Shown in pieces: positions 8,564 to 16,671 of a stretch of 64,000 nt of DNA. The notes beneath the pieces were generated by a model. It was given only the letters and a program-made list of their open reading frames with translations, was not told where the DNA came from and did not search any database. The translations under genes were made by a program, and so were the position numbers. Source of the DNA: Henriciella sp. (GTDB taxonomy: Bacteria > Pseudomonadota > Alphaproteobacteria > Caulobacterales > Hyphomonadaceae); NCBI GenBank assembly GCA_013213785.1, contig JABSPZ010000014.1:1-64000 (forward strand), written 5' to 3'. Position 1 is the stretch's first letter, and each line of letters opens with the position of its first letter.

Positions 8564-9730
8564 GTGTTTCGTCCATTTAGCCTGATCCTTCTTTTCTTTA
8601 GTTTCATTCTGGCCAGTGCTCACGCAGCGCCGGTTGATCATGATGTTTTGGACGCACGGTTGAAGCGTTTGGCGGATGATACCGGCATTGTTGGCCTCGC
8701 TGTGGCTGTCATTGAAGATGGCGAAATCACCTTTGCGGAAGGCTATGGCGTCACCGCCCTGAACGGAGAGGCTGTCACGCCGGACACCGTTTTTCGTTGG
8801 GCCTCTTTGTCGAAGGGGGTCGCGTCCACAGCTGTTGGTAAAATGGCGTCAGAAGGACAGCTCGCCCTAACCGACACAATCTCAAAGTTTAAAACCTCGC
8901 TTCGACTCCCATTGGGCGGTGAGAAGGTTGGTACGCTGGAAGACTTGCTGGCGCACAAGATTGGTATTGTGCCCAATGCCTATGACACGCGCCTCGAAGA
9001 CGGACGTGATCCGGCAGAAATCCGTAAAAGCCTCGGTAGCTTGAAACGCACGTGTCCAGTAGGCGAATGCCACACCTACCAAAACGTTGCCTTCGACGCG
9101 ATCGCAGAAGTGGTGGCTGCTGTACGGGGCGTGTCGTTCGAAGAGGTTGTGCAACTTGAACTGTTTCAACCGCTCGGCATGCGCGATGCCAGCTATGGGT
9201 TGGAGGCACTCACCGGTTCGTTGTCTTGGGCGGAACCTTATCGTAAGCGCCGCGCCGATGCGCGCCCGGTTCGTCGTCCTCTCAAACGCTCTTATTACCG
9301 CGTACCTGCCGCCGGCGGGGTCAATGGTTCTATCTTAGACTTGGCGCGGTTCGCCCAAGCCCAGATGGGGCTCCAGCCCGACGTGCTCGATGATGCGACA
9401 CTAACCGAGCTGCATTCCCCGCGCATATATACACGGCGCGAACAGTCCAGCATGAGCCGTCGTTATGGCGGGCATTTGCGCGATGCGCGTTACGCTCTTG
9501 GGTGGCGTGTCTACAAATACGGTGTGCCAGGATATCGCGTCGTCGGGCATCGCGGCGCGGTTGATGGTTACCGCTCCATGATTCTGTTTGATCCAGAGCG
9601 CCAATCCGGCGTGGTGGCGCTCTGGAATTCAAACTCTCGTATGCCCGTTGGCGTGCAGTTTGAAGTCATGGATATGATCTATGATCTACCAGCGAAAGAC
9701 TGGATCGGTCTCGACCGAGATCAGGGCTAG
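8564..9730 (+). CDS. Class C beta-lactamase-fold serine hydrolase, exported
   Basis: 388 aa. A signal peptide covers about 1-21 (ends SAHA-AP). Class C beta-lactamase/DD-peptidase motifs are Ser81-Leu-Ser-Lys84, Tyr172-Gln-Asn174 and His329-Arg-Gly331 in place of KTG, as in many esterase or peptidase relatives. The start is GTG with TAGGAG about 10 bases upstream. Sitting directly behind a DD-carboxypeptidase suggests a role in cell-wall turnover, but family members also hydrolyse esters and D-amino-acid peptides, so the substrate is open. It converges on the next gene with 10 bases between stops. Confidence 0.88.
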   Translation: MFRPFSLILLFFSFILASAHAAPVDHDVLDARLKRLADDTGIVGLAVAVIEDGEITFAEGYGVTALNGEAVTPDTVFRWASLSKGVASTAVGKMASEGQLALTDTISKFKTSLRLPLGGEKVGTLEDLLAHKIGIVPNAYDTRLEDGRDPAEIRKSLGSLKRTCPVGECHTYQNVAFDAIAEVVAAVRGVSFEEVVQLELFQPLGMRDASYGLEALTGSLSWAEPYRKRRADARPVRRPLKRSYYRVPAAGGVNGSILDLARFAQAQMGLQPDVLDDATLTELHSPRIYTRREQSSMSRRYGGHLRDARYALGWRVYKYGVPGYRVVGHRGAVDGYRSMILFDPERQSGVVALWNSNSRMPVGVQFEVMDMIYDLPAKDWIGLDRDQG

Positions 9731-9740
9731 CGGGCGAGCC

Positions 9741-10169
9741 TTAGAACGGTAGCTCAGCGAGATCTGGCGCTTGCCATGTTCGCCTTGCCTCAACCGAGAA
9801 TAAACGCTCGCGTGACCAATGCTCTAAGAGCCAGTCTGAACGGCCGTAAGGGCTGTCCATCAGGTCGCTCAGCGTATCTTCAAGCGGCGTATCTGGTGCA
9901 GCCTTGCTCAAGAAAGCTCGCGCGACTCGCAGAGACGCGAGCGTGATCGTTTCATGATAGCCCTCAGAATCTGTATTTGCGACACCAGCGGCTTCATTAT
10001 AGGCGCGGATCATGTCCGGCATTTCGGCGAACACATCAACGTCGGCGTCGGCGAGTAAACCGAGCGCCACCGCGAAGTGAGCGCGATGCGTCCATTCGGT
10101 CTTGGGGAGGCTTCTATCTTTGAAGCGTTCCGTGAGGCGATTGATATCGTTGGGGTCAAGTCGGTTCAT
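9741..10169 (-). CDS. Conserved hypothetical protein with EWTHRAH motif
   Basis: 142 aa from the ATG at 10169, which has AAGGA ten bases upstream. A longer reading from 10205 adds 12 unlikely residues. I do not recognise an assigned function. Visible features are an N-terminal helix LTERFKDRSLPKTEWTHRAH with a WTHxAHxAVAL core (about 14-40), reminiscent of a small alphaproteobacterial family of unknown role, a SEGYHETITLA segment in the middle, and WLLEHWSRERLFS near the end. No signal peptide or membrane segment. Its start overlaps the stop of the upstream small ORF by ATGA, which implies translational coupling if that ORF is real. Confidence 0.7.
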   Translation of the reverse strand: MNRLDPNDINRLTERFKDRSLPKTEWTHRAHFAVALGLLADADVDVFAEMPDMIRAYNEAAGVANTDSEGYHETITLASLRVARAFLSKAAPDTPLEDTLSDLMDSPYGRSDWLLEHWSRERLFSVEARRTWQAPDLAELPF

Positions 10170-10357
10170 GGAAGTATTCCTTTGAAGTCTTTGGCGAGCG
10201 TCCAAAAGAAAACCTCGCCGGGGGTGGCGAGGGTTGGCGTTTCGAGAGGTGGATGAGCTGAGCCTAATTCACGTTTCGAAACATGCGCCAACGAGCGCCA
10301 CAAAATGTGTGGAGCTGGTTTTGTTGAGAGGTGATGGTTCTCGAGCGCATGGGGCAT
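10166..10357 (-). CDS. Small hypothetical protein (63 aa), uncertain
   Basis: A 63-residue reading from the ATG at 10357; a TTG at 10411 would extend it to 81 residues but lies inside the T-tract of a terminator hairpin, which argues against it. The stop overlaps the next ATG as ATGA, the same coupling used elsewhere in this window, and this is the main support. The product is basic, with a hydrophobic end (GEVFFWTLAKDFKGILP). I recognise no family. It could be a real leader or partner peptide, or chance. Confidence 0.35.
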   Translation of the reverse strand: MPHALENHHLSTKPAPHILWRSLAHVSKRELGSAHPPLETPTLATPGEVFFWTLAKDFKGILP

Positions 10358-10410
10358 GCGGTACTTTTTCAAAGCGCTGCTTGCAAGGGTTTTGACGTGT
10401 CGGAGGCCCA

Positions 10411-10453
10411 AAAAAATTGCGCCTTGGTCGACTGCTTTAAACGACCAAGGCGC
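10411..10453 (-). terminator. Rho-independent terminator, 12-bp perfect stem
   Basis: The stem arms are 10419-10430 and 10442-10453 with an 11-base loop; on the minus strand it is followed by AATTTTTT. The plus strand has no T-tract, so it acts on minus-strand transcripts. Confidence 0.8.
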
Positions 10454-10504
10454 ACCTATTGATTGCGTGAGTACTAGGGGGCGTTAGTATTTGAAACCAA
10501 TAGG
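10411..10504 (-). ncRNA. Candidate small RNA with C-rich loop and strong terminator
   Basis: Read on the minus strand, CCTATTG (10504-10498) pairs with CAATAGG (10461-10455). This encloses a small hairpin TACTA/TAGTA whose loop is ACGCCCCC. Next comes a perfect 12-bp stem, GCGCCTTGGTCG (10453-10442) with CGACCAAGGCGC (10430-10419), then AATTTTTT. No minus-strand gene lies to the right: the neighbour is a plus-strand AraC gene. A rho-independent terminator with nothing to terminate therefore suggests a short independent transcript. C-rich loops are common in alphaproteobacterial sRNAs. The 5' end and promoter are not defined. The alternative is an attenuator leader for the small genes at 10357-9741. 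Confidence 0.5.
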
Positions 10505-10669
10505 AAGTTAAGAGCTATTCGTATGCACAAGAACCTCAAGAAGCCCTCGTACGAGTTTTGTATATGCGATGGTTTTCGGGAGATCATTACCCTGGCGTCT
10601 CAATTTTCGGGTTTGAGGACTTTCTTCGTAAACGAGCCGTAAATTTATATACTTATCTATTTTATAAGT
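10505..10669. other. AT-rich intergenic region before the AraC-type gene
   Basis: No convincing gene. The stretch 10640-10672 is markedly AT-richer than its surroundings, with a TATTTTATAAG segment that could hold the -10 element of the AraC-type gene. No tRNA, repeat array or riboswitch is recognised. Confidence 0.4.
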
Positions 10670-10720
10670 TTGAGACGTCAGGAGAATTTCATTCCGGTCG
10701 AACGCGCGTACTTAGAATTC

Positions 10721-11764
10721 ATGCAAGATGTTCTTCACCCGATTTCGCAGACCTATGATGTTCCAGAGTACTGGCGCCTCGAACCTGTCCGGCAAGATGT
10801 CTGGGCGGCCATATGGTCACCAGTCCATGATATGCGCATTCAGCATCCTCGATCTTTTGAGCGGATGAACTTTACGCGCGGTGTTGCTCGAGGGGAGTAT
10901 GCCGGCATGCGCTATGCGACGGGCTGGCAACTGAACCAACACTCCAATCACAAACTTTCGGCGCGTTTAGGCGTGGTTTCGATTTCGAGAGTCCTTGCCG
11001 GATATGCGACCATGGATTTCGAACTCAAGAGTTTCGTGCTTCGTCCAGGGCAGATTCTGATCAATGATCATTTGCAAAACTATCGCGGCAGTCAGCATGA
11101 AATGGTTGGCGAAACGATCTATGTTCCGCGTCACTTACTTGGCTTGCCGGAAGGTTCCGCCACGGGTCCGATTCTGATTGAGGAAGGCACACTGTTCGGA
11201 GAGACGCTGAGCCAAGAGATGACTCGCTTCTTCGATTTGCCTGAAAGTTCAGACTTTGATGCGGATACACTTCTTCACGCGGCAAACTCTGTGATTGTTC
11301 ATAACCGTCACCTCGTTTCCGAACGCGCGGGATGGTGGCGTGCCAGAAATGAGATTATTCGCAAATATATTGAATCCAATCTCGGCGACCAAACGCTGCT
11401 GCCCTCAAAGATTTGCAATGTCTTCAATCTCTCGCGAGCAACGCTCTACCGTATGTTCGAAGCCGATGGCGGGGTTCGCCGATACATTCAGGATCGTCGT
11501 TTACACGTTGCGATCTGGGACCTCGCGGATGGCGGTATTAAACGTGGCCGCTTGACTCATCTTTCCGAAAAGTGGGGCTTTTCTTCGAACGCCAATTTTA
11601 ATCGTGCGGTCAAGCAAGCTTTCTCAATGCCGCCAGGATCACTGTTCGCAGAGGGCGCCTATGTTCCGCCGGCGCGGTTTGGGTCGATGCGAGAGGCGTT
11701 CCCGACATTCGATTGGTTCGTCCGACTTTCAGAGACAGCCTCGCTGCGCCGACTTCGGGACTAG
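10721..11764 (+). CDS. AraC-type (HTH_18) transcriptional regulator
   Basis: 347 aa from ATG 10721. The N-terminal about 220 residues resemble an AraC-binding-like sensor domain with a predicted jelly-roll (LKSFVLRPGQILINDHLQNYRG). The C-terminal region (about 225-325) has the two-helix-turn-helix AraC pattern: KICNVFNLSRATLYRMFEAD, then LSEKWGFSSNANFNRAVKQA. The start is uncertain. An AGGAG at 10680-10684 is ideally spaced for the ATT codon at 10691, a TTG lies at 10670, and ATG 10721 has no ribosome site. The regulator points towards the adhesin gene, whose promoter carries an 18-bp dyad, so local control of adhesion is plausible but unproven. Confidence 0.85.
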   Translation: MQDVLHPISQTYDVPEYWRLEPVRQDVWAAIWSPVHDMRIQHPRSFERMNFTRGVARGEYAGMRYATGWQLNQHSNHKLSARLGVVSISRVLAGYATMDFELKSFVLRPGQILINDHLQNYRGSQHEMVGETIYVPRHLLGLPEGSATGPILIEEGTLFGETLSQEMTRFFDLPESSDFDADTLLHAANSVIVHNRHLVSERAGWWRARNEIIRKYIESNLGDQTLLPSKICNVFNLSRATLYRMFEADGGVRRYIQDRRLHVAIWDLADGGIKRGRLTHLSEKWGFSSNANFNRAVKQAFSMPPGSLFAEGAYVPPARFGSMREAFPTFDWFVRLSETASLRRLRD

Positions 11765-11898
11765 TTCGCGACAGCGTAAAGCGGTCCCACACGCTTGGTT
11801 ATTCATTTCGAAATCGAATAGACGCACTCGGACAATAAATTCGAGATGCTCGGATAATGACTAATCCTAGTATCTCAGCTCAAGATTGTATTTAGAGG

Positions 11899-11916
11899 GG
11901 CTCGAGCACTCGAGCC
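11899..11916. promoter_or_regulatory. Perfect dyad GGCTCGAG-CA-CTCGAGCC
   Basis: An 18-bp inverted repeat with a 2-base spacer, 51 bases upstream of the adhesin ATG and about 135 bases after the AraC-type stop. The remaining region (11765-11967) shows no gene. It looks like a dimer operator, and the adjacent AraC-type product is one candidate binder. Confidence 0.5.
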
Positions 11917-11967
11917 AACAGAATTCAGATTTGGCGTTGGGTCTCAAACAATGTTGGGACTTTCAGA

Positions 11968-14268
11968 ATGAACGCCAATTTGATGTGCAGAACCGCAATT
12001 GGTCTTTTGGTTGCGTCGACCACGATACTGCCAGCCGCCGCTCAATCCTGCCAAACAGAAGACTTGATGGAAGCGCTGACCAGATCAGAACCGCCGCAGA
12101 ACAAATATTGGGTTGCGCCAGACGCGTCCGAAGATCCGTGTTGGGTGATGGAAATCCTCAGCGATCGCTTGCAAGACTTACGAAACCGGCAAGATCCGCA
12201 GAGTGAAGACCGCGCGCCCGTCGATTCAAATATCGGAGACCTGGGCACACCGCCGGTCTATGCTGCAATTTCTCCCCGCTCGGTTGAGATCGGGATCGAT
12301 GCCGTTGCGAGAAGCGGAAGAGCGATCGCAATTGGATCAAACGCCCTGTCAGAAGAGTTCGGCGCGGTTGCGATCGGAGCGAGTGCCATCGCAACACCAA
12401 CCGAATCGCTTGCGATCGGGCTTTCAGCAAACGTTGAAGAGCGCGCGTTGAACGGGATGGCCATTGGTCCAAATGCTCACGTTTTTACTGGAGCCGCGCA
12501 GTCCATAGCGGTCGGCGCCCATAGCTATGTCGGCGCGCCAGGTGGGATTGCGCTCGGATATCTCGCGCGATCTACCGCTCCGGGTAGTATAGCTCTCGGC
12601 ACCCGCTCAGTCGCCGATGAAGCCAATACAGTTTCCCTTGGTCGTGAAGATAACCCTGAAACGGAGCTCGACGAAACACTTCTTCGGCGCCTCACCAACC
12701 TTGCGGCGGGAACTGCAGATACAGACGCGGTCAACTACGCCCAGTTGCAATCCGCGTTGGAGAGCGTCGATTTCAGCTCAGACTATTTTGCTATCAATGC
12801 AACTGGGCCAAACGCGCGGGCTCAAGGGGCAAACTCAATAGCGCTGGGGTCGAACGCCTTTGCCGGTAGCAATGGATCGGTCGCGTTCGGGGCGGGTGCG
12901 AAATCACTCTTCCACAATGCCTACGCGATCGGAGCAAACGCTCAAACCTCTCGTGAGTCACAATTCATGTTTGGCACCAGGCTGTCTAATTATTCGCTTC
13001 CTGGCCTGGCGAACCCCCAATCGCGATTGCTTCAAACCGGTGATTTGCAACTTGTCACGGTCGACGAGTCCGGCACGCTCGCTGGAGATGGTGGGGCGAC
13101 CGTTTCAAATCTACGCTCGAACATCGCAGTGATGGATGAAGGCATTCAAGATCTCCATCAGCAGATATCCGATCATGCGGCGGGTCTTGACCGCGGACTA
13201 CAGGAACGGGGCGCTCTTTCCAGAGGTTTGGCGCTTCTCGAGCATCAGGTGACAGAGCACTCATCAGGTCTGTCGAACTTAAGAGATAGGATTGCCGCAT
13301 TTGCTAATCTTCCTGAAGAAGTTGATGCACTCGGCCGCGACGTGACAGAAAATTCCTCCAGCATTGCGAATATCGAGCAAACCCTCGCAGGAGGGATTGC
13401 GCGTCCGGAAGACATTGACGGTTTGGACGATCGGATCAGCGAGAATAGCTCTAGCATCTCTAGTTTGGAGCAAAGTGTAGCGGCCAATGCGAACCTTCGA
13501 GACGATGTTGCCTCTCTGGGGCGAACAGTTGACGATCACTCAACAAGTATTGCGGGTCTCGAGCGCGGCCTGGCTGAAACGGCTGCCTTTTCCGAGCAAA
13601 CGGCTGAGCAATTGGATGCATTAGACGGCCGTGTTGCTACGAACGGAGCAGGAATCCATCAGAACGCTGGATCGATCCAAGAGAACCGCGTCGCTATAGA
13701 AGGTAATTCCGCCAGCATTGATCGATTGGAAGAGTCTGCGTCGAACGGCGCAGTTCGCTTCGACGCGATCGAAACGTCTGTATCGACCCAGGCGGCTCGA
13801 ATTGACGATATCGATCACTCCATTTCGACACATGAAAACCAGATCGCGGAAAACACCGAGCGTATGGAGACTGTGAAGTCGATAGCGAGTGAGAACCAAG
13901 CGTGGATCGCGCGTAATCAAGCGGGCTTGGCTGAACAGGGAGAGGCGATTTCAATGCTTCAAACTGATTTCGAACAACTCGGGTTGAATGTTTATGGTTT
14001 GGCGCAAACGGTGGCGTATCAGGCTGAGCAAATCGAAACCAATAGAAGGGGCATTGCGATCGCAAACGCCCTTGCTGGGTCGTCTTGGTTGCAGGCCAAT
14101 GAGACCACCGCTCTGACCCTGAATGCGGGTTATTTCGAAGGAAGCTCAGCGCTCGCATTTTCAGGGACGCGTCGGCTGCACAAGCTTTGGTCGGCAAATG
14201 TTGCTGTCGGGACGGATACCGAGCGCGGCGAGATTGGCGCGCGGGCTGGGCTACGTTCGGGGTGGTAG
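11968..14268 (+). CDS. Trimeric autotransporter adhesin (YadA-like)
   Basis: 766 aa surface adhesin. The signal peptide is 1-25 (ends PAAA-QS). Residues about 110-235 form a YadA-type head with repeated AIAIGSNA, AVAIGASA, SLAIGLSA, SIALGTRS units. A HIM neck module (RLTNLAAGTADTDAVNYAQL) follows at about 242-261, then a second short head near 285-325. From about 385 to 690 runs a long coiled-coil stalk with heptad-like ENSSSI/DHSTSI repeats. The last about 70 residues form the YadA anchor: the TNRRGIAIANAL helix and four beta-strands ending in W. It trimerises, the anchor forms the outer-membrane barrel, and head and stalk are exposed. A role in surface or biofilm attachment fits marine stalked bacteria. 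The stop lies 4 bases from the mipZ stop, convergent. Confidence 0.93.
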   Translation: MNANLMCRTAIGLLVASTTILPAAAQSCQTEDLMEALTRSEPPQNKYWVAPDASEDPCWVMEILSDRLQDLRNRQDPQSEDRAPVDSNIGDLGTPPVYAAISPRSVEIGIDAVARSGRAIAIGSNALSEEFGAVAIGASAIATPTESLAIGLSANVEERALNGMAIGPNAHVFTGAAQSIAVGAHSYVGAPGGIALGYLARSTAPGSIALGTRSVADEANTVSLGREDNPETELDETLLRRLTNLAAGTADTDAVNYAQLQSALESVDFSSDYFAINATGPNARAQGANSIALGSNAFAGSNGSVAFGAGAKSLFHNAYAIGANAQTSRESQFMFGTRLSNYSLPGLANPQSRLLQTGDLQLVTVDESGTLAGDGGATVSNLRSNIAVMDEGIQDLHQQISDHAAGLDRGLQERGALSRGLALLEHQVTEHSSGLSNLRDRIAAFANLPEEVDALGRDVTENSSSIANIEQTLAGGIARPEDIDGLDDRISENSSSISSLEQSVAANANLRDDVASLGRTVDDHSTSIAGLERGLAETAAFSEQTAEQLDALDGRVATNGAGIHQNAGSIQENRVAIEGNSASIDRLEESASNGAVRFDAIETSVSTQAARIDDIDHSISTHENQIAENTERMETVKSIASENQAWIARNQAGLAEQGEAISMLQTDFEQLGLNVYGLAQTVAYQAEQIETNRRGIAIANALAGSSWLQANETTALTLNAGYFEGSSALAFSGTRRLHKLWSANVAVGTDTERGEIGARAGLRSGW

Positions 14269-14272
14269 TCGT

Positions 14273-15163
14273 CTAAAAGGCGATTTCGACGCCAGCGAGT
14301 TCCGGGAGCTGCATGATGATAACCAAGTCACGCAGCTCTTGGCGGGCCGCAACGTGGCTCATCGTAAACGACACATTCGATCCGCTTTCAGTCAGGTCGA
14401 GCAGCGTCAGGCCAGCCGGGAAGAGCTCGCGATAAATCACACGCTCAGACAGGCCAGGCGCTAGCCTAAAGCCGATCCGCTTAGAGAGATTTGAAAGCGC
14501 TTCGCCAACTTTTTGCTTGTTGCGGGCTTCCAACGGAGAGACCCGGTTCCGCATCACAATCCAATCAATCGGTTGGCGCGATGTGCGCGCCTTATTCTTG
14601 CGGCACTGCCAAACCATTTCAGAGTAAAAGCTCGGGCGCAATACTTCTAAGGTCTGCGGGTTCACATCCCCCAGAAGATCAAAATCCACGAATGAGTCAT
14701 TCAGCGGCGTGATCAATGAGTCGGCGGCCATGTGGGCAATCCGAGACAAATATGTGTCGCCGCCTGGTGCGTCGACAATCACGATTTCGCAAACCGCTTT
14801 CAAACGCTCAAGAGACGTATAGAACCGTTCGGTTTCCTCTTTCTCAGCAATATCGAGATCCCGCTCTGAGCTTGCATCAACGCGGATAATCTCGGGCATG
14901 GGAAGCTGTGCGCCCGTCGATTGCATCCAGCGCATCCGGTTCTCAAGATATCGTGTCAGCGTACGCTGTCGGACATCAAGATCGATCACGCCGACCTTGC
15001 GGCCCATGCGCATCAAGGCAATCGCCATGTGAATCGAGACAGTTGATTTGCCAGCGCCGCCTTTTTCGTTGCCAACAACGATAACCCGGCACTGTTTCTG
15101 TGCCGGGGTCAAAAGCGTTAGCGTGTCCGCGCCGTCGCGGGGAGGTTGATATCCATCGGCCAT
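14273..15163 (-). CDS. mipZ: MipZ division-plane positioning ATPase
   Basis: 296 aa ParA/MinD-type ATPase that forms bipolar gradients with ParB and blocks FtsZ assembly away from midcell. The deviant Walker A is Lys34-GlyGlyAlaGlyLys-Ser40 in GNEKGGAGKST, with a further switch motif at VDAPGGDTYLSRIAH. The MipZ-specific extra regions (RQRTLTRYLENR, PIDWIVMRNR) are present and there is no C-terminal amphipathic membrane helix as in MinD. The residues fit alphaproteobacterial MipZ rather than Soj/ParA. A hypothetical gene lies 26 bases upstream on the same strand and is likely co-transcribed. Presence of MipZ and absence of MinCD-like genes fits Caulobacter-type division control. Confidence 0.93.
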   Translation of the reverse strand: MADGYQPPRDGADTLTLLTPAQKQCRVIVVGNEKGGAGKSTVSIHMAIALMRMGRKVGVIDLDVRQRTLTRYLENRMRWMQSTGAQLPMPEIIRVDASSERDLDIAEKEETERFYTSLERLKAVCEIVIVDAPGGDTYLSRIAHMAADSLITPLNDSFVDFDLLGDVNPQTLEVLRPSFYSEMVWQCRKNKARTSRQPIDWIVMRNRVSPLEARNKQKVGEALSNLSKRIGFRLAPGLSERVIYRELFPAGLTLLDLTESGSNVSFTMSHVAARQELRDLVIIMQLPELAGVEIAF

Positions 15164-15189
15164 GTCGGCACCGGATCTCCTTTAGGTCA

Positions 15190-15651
15190 TCAGGCAGCGT
15201 GTTGCTGGGCTTGGGCAACGAGTTCGTCTTCGAAACTCGGTGCATCGTCGAATAGAAAGACTTGCTCTCCGCCAGAGATTTCTTCTTGGGCTGGAATGTG
15301 CGGGGCCATCGGCTCGCCATCGAACAGCATCTCGTCATGGTGCGTGATCGCGCAGGGGGCGAGGGTCGTGGCTTCGATTGGGAAGGGCGTTTCGCCGTGG
15401 ATCAGAGCAAGCGTTTCGCGCAGGTCAGAAAGATTGGCGGCGATAGAATTCATATCGTCCGAAAGTTTGGCTCGGACGGTTTCAACTTCGGTCGCGGACT
15501 CAAACAACCAAGAGTCGTTTTCCGGCCGAATGTTATCAAGATCGGGTTCAAGGCTGAATTTCGACGTGGCGGGGCGCGTCTGCCTTGTGTAGAGGGTTGC
15601 ACAAGCTGCGGTGAGCAGCGCTTTAAGGCGGGGAAGGATGTGCTTTCTCAT
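15190..15651 (-). CDS. Hypothetical protein co-oriented upstream of mipZ
   Basis: 153 aa. I do not recognise a family. The N-terminal 25 residues are basic and slightly hydrophobic (MRKHILPRLKALLTAACATL) and could be a poor membrane or signal segment; the middle has a helix with LSDDMNSIAANLSDLRETL; the C-terminal half is acidic and proline-rich and ends in EDELVAQAQQHAA. The short gap to mipZ (26 bases) suggests one operon. No strong ribosome site can be placed before the ATG at 15651. It may be a lineage-specific partner of MipZ. Confidence 0.6.
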   Translation of the reverse strand: MRKHILPRLKALLTAACATLYTRQTRPATSKFSLEPDLDNIRPENDSWLFESATEVETVRAKLSDDMNSIAANLSDLRETLALIHGETPFPIEATTLAPCAITHHDEMLFDGEPMAPHIPAQEEISGGEQVFLFDDAPSFEDELVAQAQQHAA

Positions 15652-15715
15652 GCGTTAAAGAATCCACGCAAAAGGTTAATGACACGTTTACGAATTCCCC
15701 TGAGGCGCGAATGTA

Positions 15716-16585
15716 ATGATTAAATCTCCAATCAGAATCCGAACGCTCTCTGAGCTTCGATCCGTTCTCAAAGAACACCGCATGGCGGGCCGTTCGATTG
15801 GCTTCGTCCCGACCATGGGGGCACTGCATGACGGGCACCTGTCTTTGGTGAGTATGGCACGCGCAAAGGCCGACATAACAGTGGTCAGCATCTTCGTGAA
15901 TCCAACCCAGTTTGCGCCAGGTGAGGACTTGGACACTTACCCGCGGACTGAAGAGGCAGATATCGCGCGACTAACAGAAGTCGGGACCGATATCGTCTAC
16001 TTGCCGAGCGTTGAAGAGATGTATCCGGACGGTTCAAAGACCGACGTTCGCGTCGCCGATATGTCAGATCTTCTCGACGGCATATTCCGTCCGCACTTTT
16101 TCTATGGAGTCGCCACCGTTGTGGCGCGCTTGTTCGTGCACGTTCAGCCCGACGTCGCGGTGTTCGGAGAGAAAGACTATCAACAGCTCCAGATCATCCG
16201 CCGGATGGTTAGAGACCTTGGGTTTCCAATCGATATCGTTGGCGGGCAGACCTATCGAGATGCCGATGGTTTGGCGCAATCATCTCGTAATGCCTACATG
16301 AACGCCGCCGAGCGACAGAAAGCGAACACGATCAGCGCGGCGCTGCACCGCGCGCGGACCCGTATCGCAATCGGCGCATCGGTTTCTGAAGCGCTGGAAG
16401 AAGCGAAGGCCAGCATATCGGCTGCCGGATTTGAGCGGTTGGACTATGTCAGTGTCGTCGATCCCGAAACTCTAGAAGATCTCCCAGAAGGCGCTCTGCC
16501 AATCGGCAAGGTCGCTCGGATTTTGGCGGCCGCCTGGATGGGGCCAACGCGGCTGATCGATAATATGGGATTTGAGCGCGCCTAA
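15716..16585 (+). CDS. panC: Pantothenate synthetase
   Basis: 289 aa ATP-dependent ligase joining pantoate and beta-alanine for coenzyme A synthesis. The HxGH-type ATP-binding signature is in GFVPTMGALHDGHL (His38, His41), followed by the SIFVNPTQF and FGEKDYQQL motifs, DGLAQSSRN, and the C-terminal ARILAAAWMG. Length is typical. The start at 15716 lies close to the divergent hypothetical gene. No panB is adjacent. Cytoplasmic. Confidence 0.97.
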   Translation: MIKSPIRIRTLSELRSVLKEHRMAGRSIGFVPTMGALHDGHLSLVSMARAKADITVVSIFVNPTQFAPGEDLDTYPRTEEADIARLTEVGTDIVYLPSVEEMYPDGSKTDVRVADMSDLLDGIFRPHFFYGVATVVARLFVHVQPDVAVFGEKDYQQLQIIRRMVRDLGFPIDIVGGQTYRDADGLAQSSRNAYMNAAERQKANTISAALHRARTRIAIGASVSEALEEAKASISAAGFERLDYVSVVDPETLEDLPEGALPIGKVARILAAAWMGPTRLIDNMGFERA

Positions 16586-16671
16586 TCACAAATCTATGAC
16601 TTCGCGACGGTAGGTCTTGTCGATCGCGGGCGAGTCCCGCAATGAAGACTGTCGAACCTTCGGAGGGCGCT

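Noticed and set aside
15652-15715. CtrA box upstream of the mipZ partner gene
   Set aside because: Two TTAA words are present but 17 bases apart, which does not fit the N7 spacing.
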